DNA of 64,000 bases, taken from contig JANQQV010000020.1 of assembly GCA_028284865.1 (NCBI GenBank), positions 186,001-250,000 on the forward strand, written 5' to 3'. This DNA is from Rhodothermales bacterium. GTDB taxonomy: Bacteria > Bacteroidota > Rhodothermia > Rhodothermales > UBA10348. Each line of letters starts with the position of its first letter. The stretch's first letter is position 1. Below, piece after piece: positions 25,982-34,889 of the stretch. The position numbers were made by a program, and so were the translations under genes. The notes below the pieces were generated by a model. The model saw only the letters and a list, made by a program, of their open reading frames with translations, was not told the DNA's origin and did no database searches.

Positions 25982-26536
25982 TCAGCCGCGCGTACTCTCA
26001 ACGTCTATGCCAAGTTCTCTCAACACGCTGTCTGAGAGATTGTATTGGTCGCGCTTGAACATGAACAGGAACTCGCCTGAGGAATCGAAGATGTAATCAT
26101 ACCCTTCAGAGGTGGCTACTCCGTCGATCGCCTGCAGGATTTTCTCTTGCACGGGACGCATGAGTTGCTCCTGCTGAAGGAAGATGTCCCCTTCCGGGCC
26201 GAAGTACTTCACGCGAAGGCGCTCGAGGTCTTCCTCTTCCCGAAGGATTTCCTGGCGACGACGTTGGCGCTCTTCATTCGTATAGAGCAGCTCGCGTGCC
26301 TGATACTCGCGGAATTTCTCATCCAGATCCGCCTTCATTTCGTCGAGCTCAGTTTGCCAGGTCTGCGCCATACGGTCCAGCTGCTGCTGGATGGTGGCGT
26401 ACTCCGGCATGTTGGACAGGATGTAGTCCGAGTCGATGTAGCCGATCTTCTGCTGAGCCTGCGCGTGCTGCGCCGGGATGGCCATGATGAGAGCCATCAA
26501 AAGCCCTGCTGCAAAACGAAAGGTGTGTCGCGTCAT
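25982..26536 (-). CDS. OmpH/Skp-family periplasmic chaperone (first copy)
   Basis: 184 residues with a signal peptide ending in AQHAQAQ. The mature N-terminus QQKIGYIDSDYILSNMPEYA is the OmpH signature and closely parallels the neighbouring copy; a charged coiled coil runs through about residues 50-120, and VATSEGYDYIFDSSGEFLFM is the C-terminal strand-helix. It follows bamA by 62 bases on the same strand, the usual bamA-skp order. Two tandem copies suggest duplication with division of clients or hetero-trimers, which is inference. Confidence 0.92.
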   Translation of the reverse strand: MTRHTFRFAAGLLMALIMAIPAQHAQAQQKIGYIDSDYILSNMPEYATIQQQLDRMAQTWQTELDEMKADLDEKFREYQARELLYTNEERQRRRQEILREEEDLERLRVKYFGPEGDIFLQQEQLMRPVQEKILQAIDGVATSEGYDYIFDSSGEFLFMFKRDQYNLSDSVLRELGIDVESTRG

Positions 26537-26598
26537 GATGATGTCGTCCTCTTCGTTTGAGTCCGAAAGGTGTACTCAATACTGGACTGATCAGGCGG

Positions 26599-29079
26599 TT
26601 ACTGTCCGAAACCCTGACCCAGGCTGAACTGGAATGTCCATTTTTTCGACCCGTCGTGTTTGGTGTTGATGGGCTCGAATTCGTCGTAGTTATACCCGTA
26701 TGCCATCTCGACCATTCCAAGAATGGGCAGGAAGAAGCGCATACCGAGTCCCGCAGAGCGGAACAGGTCGGTTGGGTTGTACGAATCGAATCCGTCCCAG
26801 GCATTCGCAGCATCAAGAAACAAATATGGTGCCGCCTGCAGCTGTTCGGACGTAATTGCACGCCAGCGAAGCTCTGCTGAGTACTTGTTCAGGATGCGGC
26901 CACCAAAGGGATCGTTGTTTTCGCTACGCGGGCCGAGAGCACCGAGCGGATAGCCTCGCATGTACACGATATCCTTCCCGAAGTACGAGTAGAAGCCCTG
27001 CGTTTCGAATGGCGAACCGCCCACAATGAAACGCTCGAACTGCACCTCTTCACCGGTCAAGGACCCAATGTATCCGTAGTCGGCGCTCAGACCGATGGAG
27101 ACCTTGGGTGCAATCGGCGTATTCCACGAATTGCTCATGCGCCACTTGTGGTACTGAATCAGGTTGCCCAGCGGCGGAGCGATCTCCAGGGACAGATTGA
27201 ATCGGGAGCCAGAGGACGGAAACAGCGGGTTGTCCGTGTTATTCCGCGACAGGGACTGCGTAAGGGTGACTTCCTGGCTCACGCCGCTCGGCAGCGTGGA
27301 AATCCAGTCCGCGTTGTTGTAGTACTGGAATCCGACCTGCGTTGACGTGCTGAACCACGGATCCGGCCACTTCAAGCGCTGCGTATAGAACACGCGCTGG
27401 GAGAAGGTTTGCAGATTTCCTGCATCATCATCCGCAAAAGAATACGTGTAGCCGGAGATGCGGGAATAGGAAGTCGAGAAGCCAAGCTGCCTCGGTTTAC
27501 CCCTGAACCAGGGCTCCGTGAAGGAAACCGAGTACTGCTGGTAGCGGCGACCGTTGGTCTGGATACCCACGGAGAAGCGCTGACCGTCCCCTGCCGGGAG
27601 AGGCTTCCACTCTTCTCCCTTAAGCACGTTTTGCGCCGAGAAGTTGTTGAAGTTGAATCGCAACATCAGGATGAGACCGAACCGTCCCCACGTTCCTGAG
27701 AGCTCAAGCTGATCCGTACCGGTCTCCTCCAGATTGTACTGGAGATCAACGGTCTTGGAAGCCTCCTGGATGTCCACACTCGGACCTGCACCCAGTGACT
27801 CCGGAGTGAAGTAGTTGAGCTGCATCAAACGACGGATCGATTCCTGTATCTGGGCGCGGGAGAATGTGCTCCCTGGAATCGTCGTCAATTCTCGACGGAT
27901 GACATGGTCTTTCGTTTTGGTGTTACCAGCAATGCTGACCGTTCCATACTCATAGACCTCGCCTTCAAAGACATCGAACAGGATGTCGAGGCTGTCATTC
28001 TCAACTGTGATCACGGGCTGGATGTTGACCCGCATGTGACCATTGTTGAAGTAGAGACTCATCACGTCGTTGTTCTTGCCAACGCCGAACAGATTCTCAT
28101 TCAACTTCTTGGAGTTGTATACGTCGCCCTCCAGCAATCCGAGGCGCTCAGACAACTGTGCATCCGAGTACAGCGTGTTGCCTTCCCAATCGATATCGCG
28201 GATGTGATAGAGCGGCCCTTCACGCACATCGACTTCCACAACCATGTGCGGCTTGCCCGTCGATTCATTCACGATATACACGGAGTCACGCAGCACTTCA
28301 GCGTCGTAGTACCCGCGTTGGTTGTAGCGGTCCACGATACGGGCCATATCGCCCTCGTACTCGTCCTGATTCAGCTTTCCGCTGCGCCAGAATCGCCACC
28401 CGCCTTTGGGCTTGGTTTCCATGGCGCCGACGATGGCCCCTTCAGCCAGGCCCTCGTTGCCGTTGACGATGATGTCCTTGACCTTGACCTTTGGGCCCTG
28501 ATCAATGGAAAATGTTAGCGAAGCGGTATTGTCCTCGTGGTCAACGCGCTGAACATCCACTGAAGCCAGTGGCCGTCCCTTCTCGGCATAGAACTCTTCG
28601 ACGATCTGGATACTGCGGGCTATGCTGTTCTGATGGACCGGACCGCGAGCAATCAGCGGTACCTCTTTCCGGAGATCCTTCGCGTGCCCCTTCTTGATGC
28701 CGCTGAATTCGTAGTCGCGCAGCTTCGGAACTTCACGTACCCGGATGACGAGGTACACCCCCTGTCCCACCTTTCGCTCCTGGACAATCTGCACGTCCTC
28801 GTAAGTGCGCAGGCGGTAGATGGCCCGAATGGCATCTCCGAGCGCTGGATCGCCCGGTACCGTCAAACGCTGTCCGATCTGCAGACGCGACGTCTGCTGA
28901 ATGAAACTGTTGGCGTATTCGTCGGAGGCTCCCTCAACGGAGATTCCGAGAATTTCCACGATTTCGGGCGAAATCCCCGAGGCACTGGCCGTAGTCGGCA
29001 GACCAGCACCATTTTGAGCCATCGCCGGCAAGGTGCCGAACACGAGGGCAAATACAATCAACAGGGCGCTCAAACGCAT
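26599..29079 (-). CDS. bamA: Outer-membrane protein assembly factor BamA
   Basis: BamA folds and inserts beta-barrel proteins into the outer membrane. ATG 29079 gives 826 residues and starts directly with a signal peptide (MRLSALLIVFALVFGTLPAMAQ); the longer frame upstream would not. Five POTRA domains occupy about residues 40-430 (for example IRDIDWEGNTLYSDAQLSER and YEYGTVSIAGNTKTKDHVIR), then a 16-strand barrel. The barrel keeps the conserved loop-6 motif as MRGYPLG, where VRGF is usual, and ends in FQFSLGQGFGQ. The gene lies between uppS and two ompH genes, the standard envelope cluster. Confidence 0.96.
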   Translation of the reverse strand: MRLSALLIVFALVFGTLPAMAQNGAGLPTTASASGISPEIVEILGISVEGASDEYANSFIQQTSRLQIGQRLTVPGDPALGDAIRAIYRLRTYEDVQIVQERKVGQGVYLVIRVREVPKLRDYEFSGIKKGHAKDLRKEVPLIARGPVHQNSIARSIQIVEEFYAEKGRPLASVDVQRVDHEDNTASLTFSIDQGPKVKVKDIIVNGNEGLAEGAIVGAMETKPKGGWRFWRSGKLNQDEYEGDMARIVDRYNQRGYYDAEVLRDSVYIVNESTGKPHMVVEVDVREGPLYHIRDIDWEGNTLYSDAQLSERLGLLEGDVYNSKKLNENLFGVGKNNDVMSLYFNNGHMRVNIQPVITVENDSLDILFDVFEGEVYEYGTVSIAGNTKTKDHVIRRELTTIPGSTFSRAQIQESIRRLMQLNYFTPESLGAGPSVDIQEASKTVDLQYNLEETGTDQLELSGTWGRFGLILMLRFNFNNFSAQNVLKGEEWKPLPAGDGQRFSVGIQTNGRRYQQYSVSFTEPWFRGKPRQLGFSTSYSRISGYTYSFADDDAGNLQTFSQRVFYTQRLKWPDPWFSTSTQVGFQYYNNADWISTLPSGVSQEVTLTQSLSRNNTDNPLFPSSGSRFNLSLEIAPPLGNLIQYHKWRMSNSWNTPIAPKVSIGLSADYGYIGSLTGEEVQFERFIVGGSPFETQGFYSYFGKDIVYMRGYPLGALGPRSENNDPFGGRILNKYSAELRWRAITSEQLQAAPYLFLDAANAWDGFDSYNPTDLFRSAGLGMRFFLPILGMVEMAYGYNYDEFEPINTKHDGSKKWTFQFSLGQGFGQ

Positions 29080-29240
29080 GTGACGTCGGTTTTTCAATTG
29101 CTTCGAGATCCTACCGCACAAGATTGGCAATGAACGGCTCGTGTCTGAGGGGTGTTTCCTTTGCAAGGGGGCAATCATGTGTACGGAAGAAACGCACAGC
29201 CGAATGGCTTATTGCCCCGTCCAAGCCGGTTAAAGATCCA

Positions 29241-30047
29241 TCACTGCTCGGTCAGGACAGCGCCGAAACGGCGTTCCCGATCCTGGAAGTCGCAGATCGC
29301 TTCGAAAAGATGATTGCGTCTGAACGTGGGCCAGTAGACTGGTGAAAACACCAATTCCGTATAGGCCATTTGCCAGAGCATGTAATTGGAGATACGCTGT
29401 TCACCGCCTGTCCGAATGAGCAGATCCGGATCAGGCATACCATGTGTGGAAAGCCGTTCGCAGATCAAATCCTGACCGATGGCCTCCACATCAAGTTGTC
29501 CGGACTGAACATCGCTGGCGATTGACTGCATCGCGCGGGTCAGATCCCATTTGCCGCTGTAGGACAACGCCAGCGTGAGCGTCATCCGATCATTTGCCTT
29601 CGTCTCTTCCATCAAGGACATCAACTCTTCCTGTGCTTTCTCAGGAAGCTGGTCTGTCGCACCGATCGCATTCAACCGGATATTGTTCTCGTGGAAGGTC
29701 CGAGCTTCTTTTTTCAGCGCTTGAATCAGCAGCTTCATCAGCGCCGATATCTCTGAAATCGGGCGCTTCCAGTTCTCTGTCGAGAACGTGTAGAGCGTCA
29801 GGTGCGAAATCCCCAGTTCGGCACACGCCTCCGTGGTGTCCCGTACAGCATGGACGCCCTGCCTGTGTCCTTCTACTCTGGGAAGACCGCGTTCGCGCGC
29901 CCAACGTCCGTTGCCATCCATGATGACAGCTACGTGCTCAGGCAGCGGGCCGCGAGCCTTGATCGACTCAATAGTATGTGGGGCGGGTTTGGACACTGGT
30001 TCTTCCGAAATCGTCCGGAGTAGTCGCTGGCGACTTGTCAGGCGCAA
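29241..30047 (-). CDS. uppS: Isoprenyl transferase (undecaprenyl diphosphate synthase)
   Basis: UppS builds the C55 lipid carrier for peptidoglycan and surface glycans from isopentenyl diphosphate. Motifs: HVAVIMDGNGRWARERG with catalytic Asp44, GHRQGVHAVRD, LTLYTFSTENWKRP and PDLLIRTGGEQRISNYMLWQ. Length is 268 residues if the TTG at 30047 is used; a GTG at 29996 would give a 251-residue protein closer to the family's usual N-terminus, so the start is open. The gene follows rseP by 24 bases and precedes bamA by 161 bases. Confidence 0.95.
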   Translation of the reverse strand: MRLTSRQRLLRTISEEPVSKPAPHTIESIKARGPLPEHVAVIMDGNGRWARERGLPRVEGHRQGVHAVRDTTEACAELGISHLTLYTFSTENWKRPISEISALMKLLIQALKKEARTFHENNIRLNAIGATDQLPEKAQEELMSLMEETKANDRMTLTLALSYSGKWDLTRAMQSIASDVQSGQLDVEAIGQDLICERLSTHGMPDPDLLIRTGGEQRISNYMLWQMAYTELVFSPVYWPTFRRNHLFEAICDFQDRERRFGAVLTEQ

Positions 30048-30071
30048 TCAAGTGATGCGCTGACGACACGA

Positions 30072-31457
30072 TCAGAGTTTCAGGATGTCATTGAATATGA
30101 CAAACACCATGAACAGGAGCAGAATGACCATCCCTACCTGCTGGAGAGCCATGCGAATCTTTAGCGACGGTTCGCGACGCACGATACCCTCGTAGATAAG
30201 GAAAACGAGATGTCCTCCATCGAGAGCTGGAATCGGCAGAATGTTGATGATGGCCAGTGTGATCGACAACATGGCCACGATATTCCAGAAATACGGCGCG
30301 CCCATGTCGGCCGCTTCCCGGGTAACCCGTGCGATCATGACGGGCCCTCCAATGTTCTCGCGGAAGCTGTCCTGACCCACGAAAATCCGTTTCAGGCTGG
30401 ATGCGACCATCCGGGTATTCAACCACGTATCCGAAATGCCACTCGGGATGGCGGATGCGAGTGTGTATTCCTGCAGGCGAACAAGCTGGCGGATCCCCAG
30501 GACGAATGGAGCATCTGACTCTGCGTCCCGCGCAATGGAGAGATCGTAGAGTGTTCCACCCACTGCCTGCAGTGAATCCGGGAGGCGAACACCCTTGTCG
30601 GCGAGGCTGGCTGACACGCTGTCCGGACGCATAATGCGCAGACGAAACGAATCGCCACTGACAGATTGAAGGGCCGGCGTGATTTGCTGGAAGAACGTTA
30701 TGCTCGAGTCACCGATGGCGACAATGTGATCTCCAGGAAGCAGTCCCGATTCGTTGGCAACCGAACCTTCGCTGACCAGACCGACGATCGGCGCGTCAAA
30801 GTCAATTCCGAAGCTTCCACCACTCTGATTGAGCTGCGTCATGATGTCGCGAGGACCCTCGAGACGAACGGGCTCGCCGTCACGGACAACGTCGATGACA
30901 AGTGGATCAGCCAGCAGCAGCTCCTCCATCCCACCAAGCCCTTCGAGTACATCTACGGGCTTACCGTTGACCGCTGCAATCTGGTCGCCGGTTTCCAAGC
31001 CCATCTGGGAGGCCACACTTGATTCAGCGACGATGATGGCTCCTACGGCCGGTTCGTACGCTTCCCCATAGGTCGCTTTGAGGCCCGCGAAGATGATGGC
31101 GGCCAGGATGAAGTTGAACAGCACTCCTCCAGTGATGACCAGAATGCGCTGCCAGACCGGCTTGGCTCTGAACTCCCAGGGTTGCGGTTCCTGGTCCAGC
31201 TCATCAGTGTCCATGCTCTCGTCCACCATGCCGGAAATCTTGACGTAGCCACCCAACGGTGTCAAGCCGAGAACGTATTCCGTTCCTCCGACCTTGGCGC
31301 CAATCACTTTCGGCGGAAATCCGACCGAAAACTTCTCCACCCGCATCTTGAACAGCTTGGCAAAAAGGAAATGACCCAATTCGTGTACGAAAACAAGGAT
31401 CATGATGGCCAGGAGAACCCAGCCGATGTACGGGAGAAAGTTGAGAATTGCGTCCAT
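30072..31457 (-). CDS. rseP: Site-2 intramembrane metalloprotease RseP
   Basis: RseP cuts transmembrane segments such as anti-sigma factors and remnant signal peptides in the inner membrane. 461 residues. The zinc site HELGH (His25, Glu26, His29) is in the first helix, and NILPIPALDGGH in the third conserved helix near residue 410 carries the LDG motif. Two PDZ domains lie between (VASQMGLETGDQIAAVNGKP; VANESGLLPGDHIVAIGDSS). A final membrane helix follows. It lies between dxr and uppS; cdsA, often present here in proteobacteria, is absent. Confidence 0.95.
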   Translation of the reverse strand: MDAILNFLPYIGWVLLAIMILVFVHELGHFLFAKLFKMRVEKFSVGFPPKVIGAKVGGTEYVLGLTPLGGYVKISGMVDESMDTDELDQEPQPWEFRAKPVWQRILVITGGVLFNFILAAIIFAGLKATYGEAYEPAVGAIIVAESSVASQMGLETGDQIAAVNGKPVDVLEGLGGMEELLLADPLVIDVVRDGEPVRLEGPRDIMTQLNQSGGSFGIDFDAPIVGLVSEGSVANESGLLPGDHIVAIGDSSITFFQQITPALQSVSGDSFRLRIMRPDSVSASLADKGVRLPDSLQAVGGTLYDLSIARDAESDAPFVLGIRQLVRLQEYTLASAIPSGISDTWLNTRMVASSLKRIFVGQDSFRENIGGPVMIARVTREAADMGAPYFWNIVAMLSITLAIINILPIPALDGGHLVFLIYEGIVRREPSLKIRMALQQVGMVILLLFMVFVIFNDILKL

Positions 31458-31607
31458 GAAGGGCGTCTTTGGGTGCGTGCGGTCAGCGAATCTGCGACTC
31501 CGAGCACGCTGTAATTCCGCGTCCCTCCGGGTAGTTCCACACCATGGCGATTCCTCGAAAAGGATTCGTCAACGCCCTCACCTCTTTACTGCGCCTCAGT
31601 CCTAGGG

Positions 31608-32768
31608 TCAGTTCCCCACATGTTGGCGCACCCAGGCTCGTGCTTCCCCATCCAATTCAAGGCGGTCCTCGATCGTCGCTGCCCCTCCGGATGAAATGGC
31701 TTCAAGAGCCCCACCGATCAACTCCGGAATCTGCATGTACGCTACTCGATCGGAAAGAAAGAGGGCGACCGCCTCCTCATTGGCCGCATTCAGTACGGCT
31801 CCTGCCCCCGCCCCCATCTTCAGCGCATCGAATGCCAGGCCCAGACACGGATAGCGTTCAGGCTCCGGTTCCCTGAATGTCAGCGTGTGCTGCTCTCTCC
31901 AGTCGAGGACGGGGTGAGAGGATGACCATCGCCCGGGAGCTGATATCGCGTATTGAATAGGCACCTTCATGTCCGGTGGACCCAGCTGCGCCTTGCTCGA
32001 TCCGTCGACGAACTCGACCATCGAATGGATGATGGACTGAGGATGTATGGTCACATCGATTCGATCGGCGGGAATGTTGAAGAGCCATCGGGCCTCGATA
32101 ACCTCCAGTCCCTTGTTCATCATTGTCGCCGAGTCAATCGTGATCTTGGGGCCCATATCCCAATTCGGATGATCGAGAGCCTCAGCTCTGGTAATATCAC
32201 CGAATGACGCCAACGGGCGGTCACGGAACGGTCCTCCAGACGCTGTCAGGATCAGTTTCCGGATTGATGCGACAGGCTCGCCGACCAACGATTGGAAAAT
32301 GGCAGAGTGCTCACTGTCGACGGGAAGGATATCCGCTTGGTGTTTGTGGGCCACTTCGGAAATGATGTCTCCAGCGACAACCATGGTTTCCTTGTTGGCC
32401 AAGCCAATGCGGCGTCCGCGCTGAAGCGCGGCTAACGTGGGAATCAGCCCTGCGGCCCCAACCATCGCCGTGATGACGCAATCGACGTCCTCGAGTGCAG
32501 CAACCGACTCAACCCCGTCGGCTCCGGACAGAACCTCGCACGAAACACGCCCCCGCAGCTCCTTGGCTGCTGCGTCATTGGCCAGCGCCACCACTTCGGG
32601 ATTAAATTCCTTGATTTGCTGCTCAAGCAGATCAACACTTTTGCCTGCTGCCAGTCCGCGGATCCGGATTTTGTCCGGATGCTCGCGAGCAATCTCAAGG
32701 GTTTGCGTTCCGATGGATCCCGTCGATCCGAGTATCACCAGATTCACTGGGAGCTCTAAAGAGTCCAT
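31608..32768 (-). CDS. dxr: 1-deoxy-D-xylulose-5-phosphate reductoisomerase Dxr
   Basis: Dxr makes 2-C-methyl-D-erythritol 4-phosphate in the MEP isoprenoid route, which supplies UppS downstream. 386 residues from ATG 32768. Features: NADPH site VILGSTGSIGTQTLEIARE, the metal and substrate loop DSEHSAIFQSL, SGGPFRDRPL and NWDMGPKITIDSATMMNKGL. It is the first gene of the minus-strand cluster dxr-rseP-uppS-bamA-ompH-ompH, and a candidate promoter is found about 50 bases upstream. Confidence 0.96.
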   Translation of the reverse strand: MDSLELPVNLVILGSTGSIGTQTLEIAREHPDKIRIRGLAAGKSVDLLEQQIKEFNPEVVALANDAAAKELRGRVSCEVLSGADGVESVAALEDVDCVITAMVGAAGLIPTLAALQRGRRIGLANKETMVVAGDIISEVAHKHQADILPVDSEHSAIFQSLVGEPVASIRKLILTASGGPFRDRPLASFGDITRAEALDHPNWDMGPKITIDSATMMNKGLEVIEARWLFNIPADRIDVTIHPQSIIHSMVEFVDGSSKAQLGPPDMKVPIQYAISAPGRWSSSHPVLDWREQHTLTFREPEPERYPCLGLAFDALKMGAGAGAVLNAANEEAVALFLSDRVAYMQIPELIGGALEAISSGGAATIEDRLELDGEARAWVRQHVGN

Positions 32769-32814
32769 GCAGGAGAGGCGCGAAGTGTGGGTGTGGGCAG
32801 AATGGACGGGTCCC

Positions 32815-32845
32815 GAAACATACGGGCCTTGGCCGCGATATTAAA
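32815..32845 (-). promoter_or_regulatory. Candidate promoter of the dxr cluster
   Basis: On the minus strand TTTA (32842-32845), a 19-base spacer and TATGTTTC (32815-32822) resemble the Bacteroidota promoter TTTG-N19-TAnnTTTG with one mismatch in each element. Spacing to the dxr start is about 47 bases. Confidence 0.35.
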
Positions 32846-32904
32846 GCGCTCGCTGCCTCCAGCAGGCCCATTCAGAGGGCCATTCCGTCACTATCCGGAT
32901 TTCC

Positions 32905-34806
32905 ATGACGATCCTTCGATCCAGTCGGCCCTTTTCGTTTCTGCTAGCCGTTCTCCTTGCTTCCGCAGGCCTCATGACGAGTGCCGTGATCAGCCCGCGT
33001 TCGGCGAGTGCACAGAATGTTGAGGAATCCCAAGTCGGACGATTCCAGCTGGCCGAGTCCTTCCTGCGGGCTGCTCAGTATGAACGTGCCATTGGCATGC
33101 TGGAACATCTGTACGCCGAAAGCCCAGGGACACACGTGTTCTATGAGCGCTTGCGAGAAGCCTATGAGAGCGTCAAGCGATATGACGCTGCCATCGCGCT
33201 CGTTGACGACAAGATCTCATCGGAAACTTCCCCCACTGCTTACCTGACAGAAAAAGCCCGCCTTCTCTACCTCAAGGGAGACGAGGCTGGTGCGCGTGTC
33301 CAGTGGGAACGGGCGATAGCGACCAATCCGACATCACCGAGCGTCTACTTGCTCGTTTATCGTAGCCTCCTCCAGCTTCGTCTGTTCGACTACGCCATCG
33401 AAGTCCTCGAAGATGGGCGCAGCGTCATCGACAATGACACGCTTTTTCAGACGGACCTGGCTTACCTCTACAATCTGACCAATCAGCCGGACAAAGCGGT
33501 CGGAAAATTCCTGGAGCTGCTGGCGCTGAACCAGAATCAGCTCAACTATGTCAAGAGCCAACTGGGGACCTTCCTGAATTCCGAAGACGCTATTGAAAAG
33601 AGCATAGCTGTTGCGCAGGAAGGCGTTGCCAACGAGCCGCTCAACCGTTCGTTCAGGGAGCTGTTGGGATGGCTGCTGGTCGAAGGCGATGACTATCGTG
33701 AGGCGCTCGAAGTATACCGCGGTATTGATCGTCTGGACCGCGAGGAAGGACGTGTCCTGTTCGGATTCGGTCTGATTGCCGCCGATGGCGGAGCCTACGA
33801 TGTGGCCCTCGAGTCATTCGACGAGGTCCTGAGTCGGTATCCCGAAAGCGCCTCGGCTCCGGAGGCCATGCGCGGTCTGGCCATGATGCAGGAAAAGTGG
33901 GCAGAGACCCTTGGTGAGCAGGTCTTTGATATTGCTGGCACCCGTCAGGAACGGAATCACTGGGATGAAGCCCTGGAAACGTATCAACGCTTCCTGATTG
34001 AATATCCGCAGCATCCCCAGTTCCCTGATGTCCTGCGACGTATCGGCTCCTTGCAGCAGGACGTGTTCTTTGATTTGACCGCCGCCGAAACGGTCTTGAA
34101 AGAGGTGGTCGCGCGGTACCCTCAAACGGATGCCGCTAATCAGGCCGCATATGATCTTGGCCGATTGGCCGTCACGCAGAACCGATTGGAAGATGCCCGC
34201 ATCCAGTTCAGCCGCCTGCTGACCCGACTGCGTACAGGCGATCTGGCAGATCTGGCTCGCTATGAATTGGCCCAGCTGCACTTCTACAAAGGAGATTTTG
34301 ATGCAGCCGACAGTTTTACGCGGGCCATGCAGGAAAACACGTCCACCGATGTGGCCAATGATGCCATTGACATGAAAGTGTTACTCATTGAGAGCAAAGG
34401 GCCGGATTCACTCAATACACCGCTGAGACGATTTGCCCGGATTCAGTTATTGACGCGTCAGCGGGACTATCAGGTCGCCCTGAATCAGCTCGATGACCTC
34501 ATGAACGAGTTCGGCCAGCACGCCCTGGCTGACGACATGCTCATGGAGAAAGCGCAGCTGCAAGCACGCACCGGCGACACGGAAAGCGCGATCATGACCT
34601 ATCTGCAGCTTCCCCTGCTCCACCCTGCAAGTTTCTACGGGGCACAGAGCCTGGTAGAGGCGGCCAGCTTGCAGGCTCGATTTGGATCTCCGGATGAGGC
34701 GGTCGCCACCTATCAGCGCGTGCTGACCGAGTATCCTGGATCCTTGTTGATCCCGACTGTCCGGGAGGCGATCCGGGCACTGCGAGGCGACGAATTGGGT
34801 TCGTGA
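32905..34806 (+). CDS. Exported tetratricopeptide repeat protein
   Basis: 633 residues with a signal peptide ending near RSASAQ (residues 1-37). The rest is helical TPR repeats from about residue 45 to 625, for example AAQYERAIGMLEHLYAESPG, TYQRFLIEYPQHPQFPDVLR and ATYQRVLTEYPGSLLIPTVR, some of which resemble the TPR repeats of BamD/YbgF-like proteins. It is probably a periplasmic or outer-membrane-associated scaffold. It is divergent from dxr across a 136-base gap that must hold both promoters, and 83 bases upstream of the GATase-like gene. The partner is unknown. Confidence 0.8.
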   Translation: MTILRSSRPFSFLLAVLLASAGLMTSAVISPRSASAQNVEESQVGRFQLAESFLRAAQYERAIGMLEHLYAESPGTHVFYERLREAYESVKRYDAAIALVDDKISSETSPTAYLTEKARLLYLKGDEAGARVQWERAIATNPTSPSVYLLVYRSLLQLRLFDYAIEVLEDGRSVIDNDTLFQTDLAYLYNLTNQPDKAVGKFLELLALNQNQLNYVKSQLGTFLNSEDAIEKSIAVAQEGVANEPLNRSFRELLGWLLVEGDDYREALEVYRGIDRLDREEGRVLFGFGLIAADGGAYDVALESFDEVLSRYPESASAPEAMRGLAMMQEKWAETLGEQVFDIAGTRQERNHWDEALETYQRFLIEYPQHPQFPDVLRRIGSLQQDVFFDLTAAETVLKEVVARYPQTDAANQAAYDLGRLAVTQNRLEDARIQFSRLLTRLRTGDLADLARYELAQLHFYKGDFDAADSFTRAMQENTSTDVANDAIDMKVLLIESKGPDSLNTPLRRFARIQLLTRQRDYQVALNQLDDLMNEFGQHALADDMLMEKAQLQARTGDTESAIMTYLQLPLLHPASFYGAQSLVEAASLQARFGSPDEAVATYQRVLTEYPGSLLIPTVREAIRALRGDELGS

Positions 34807-34889
34807 CTTCGAACCGTTCCCGCACTTGCTGCGTTGCCCTGTTTTCTCGCCATCCGTTTGCTTCTGGAACTGAAATCTGAATTGACCTG

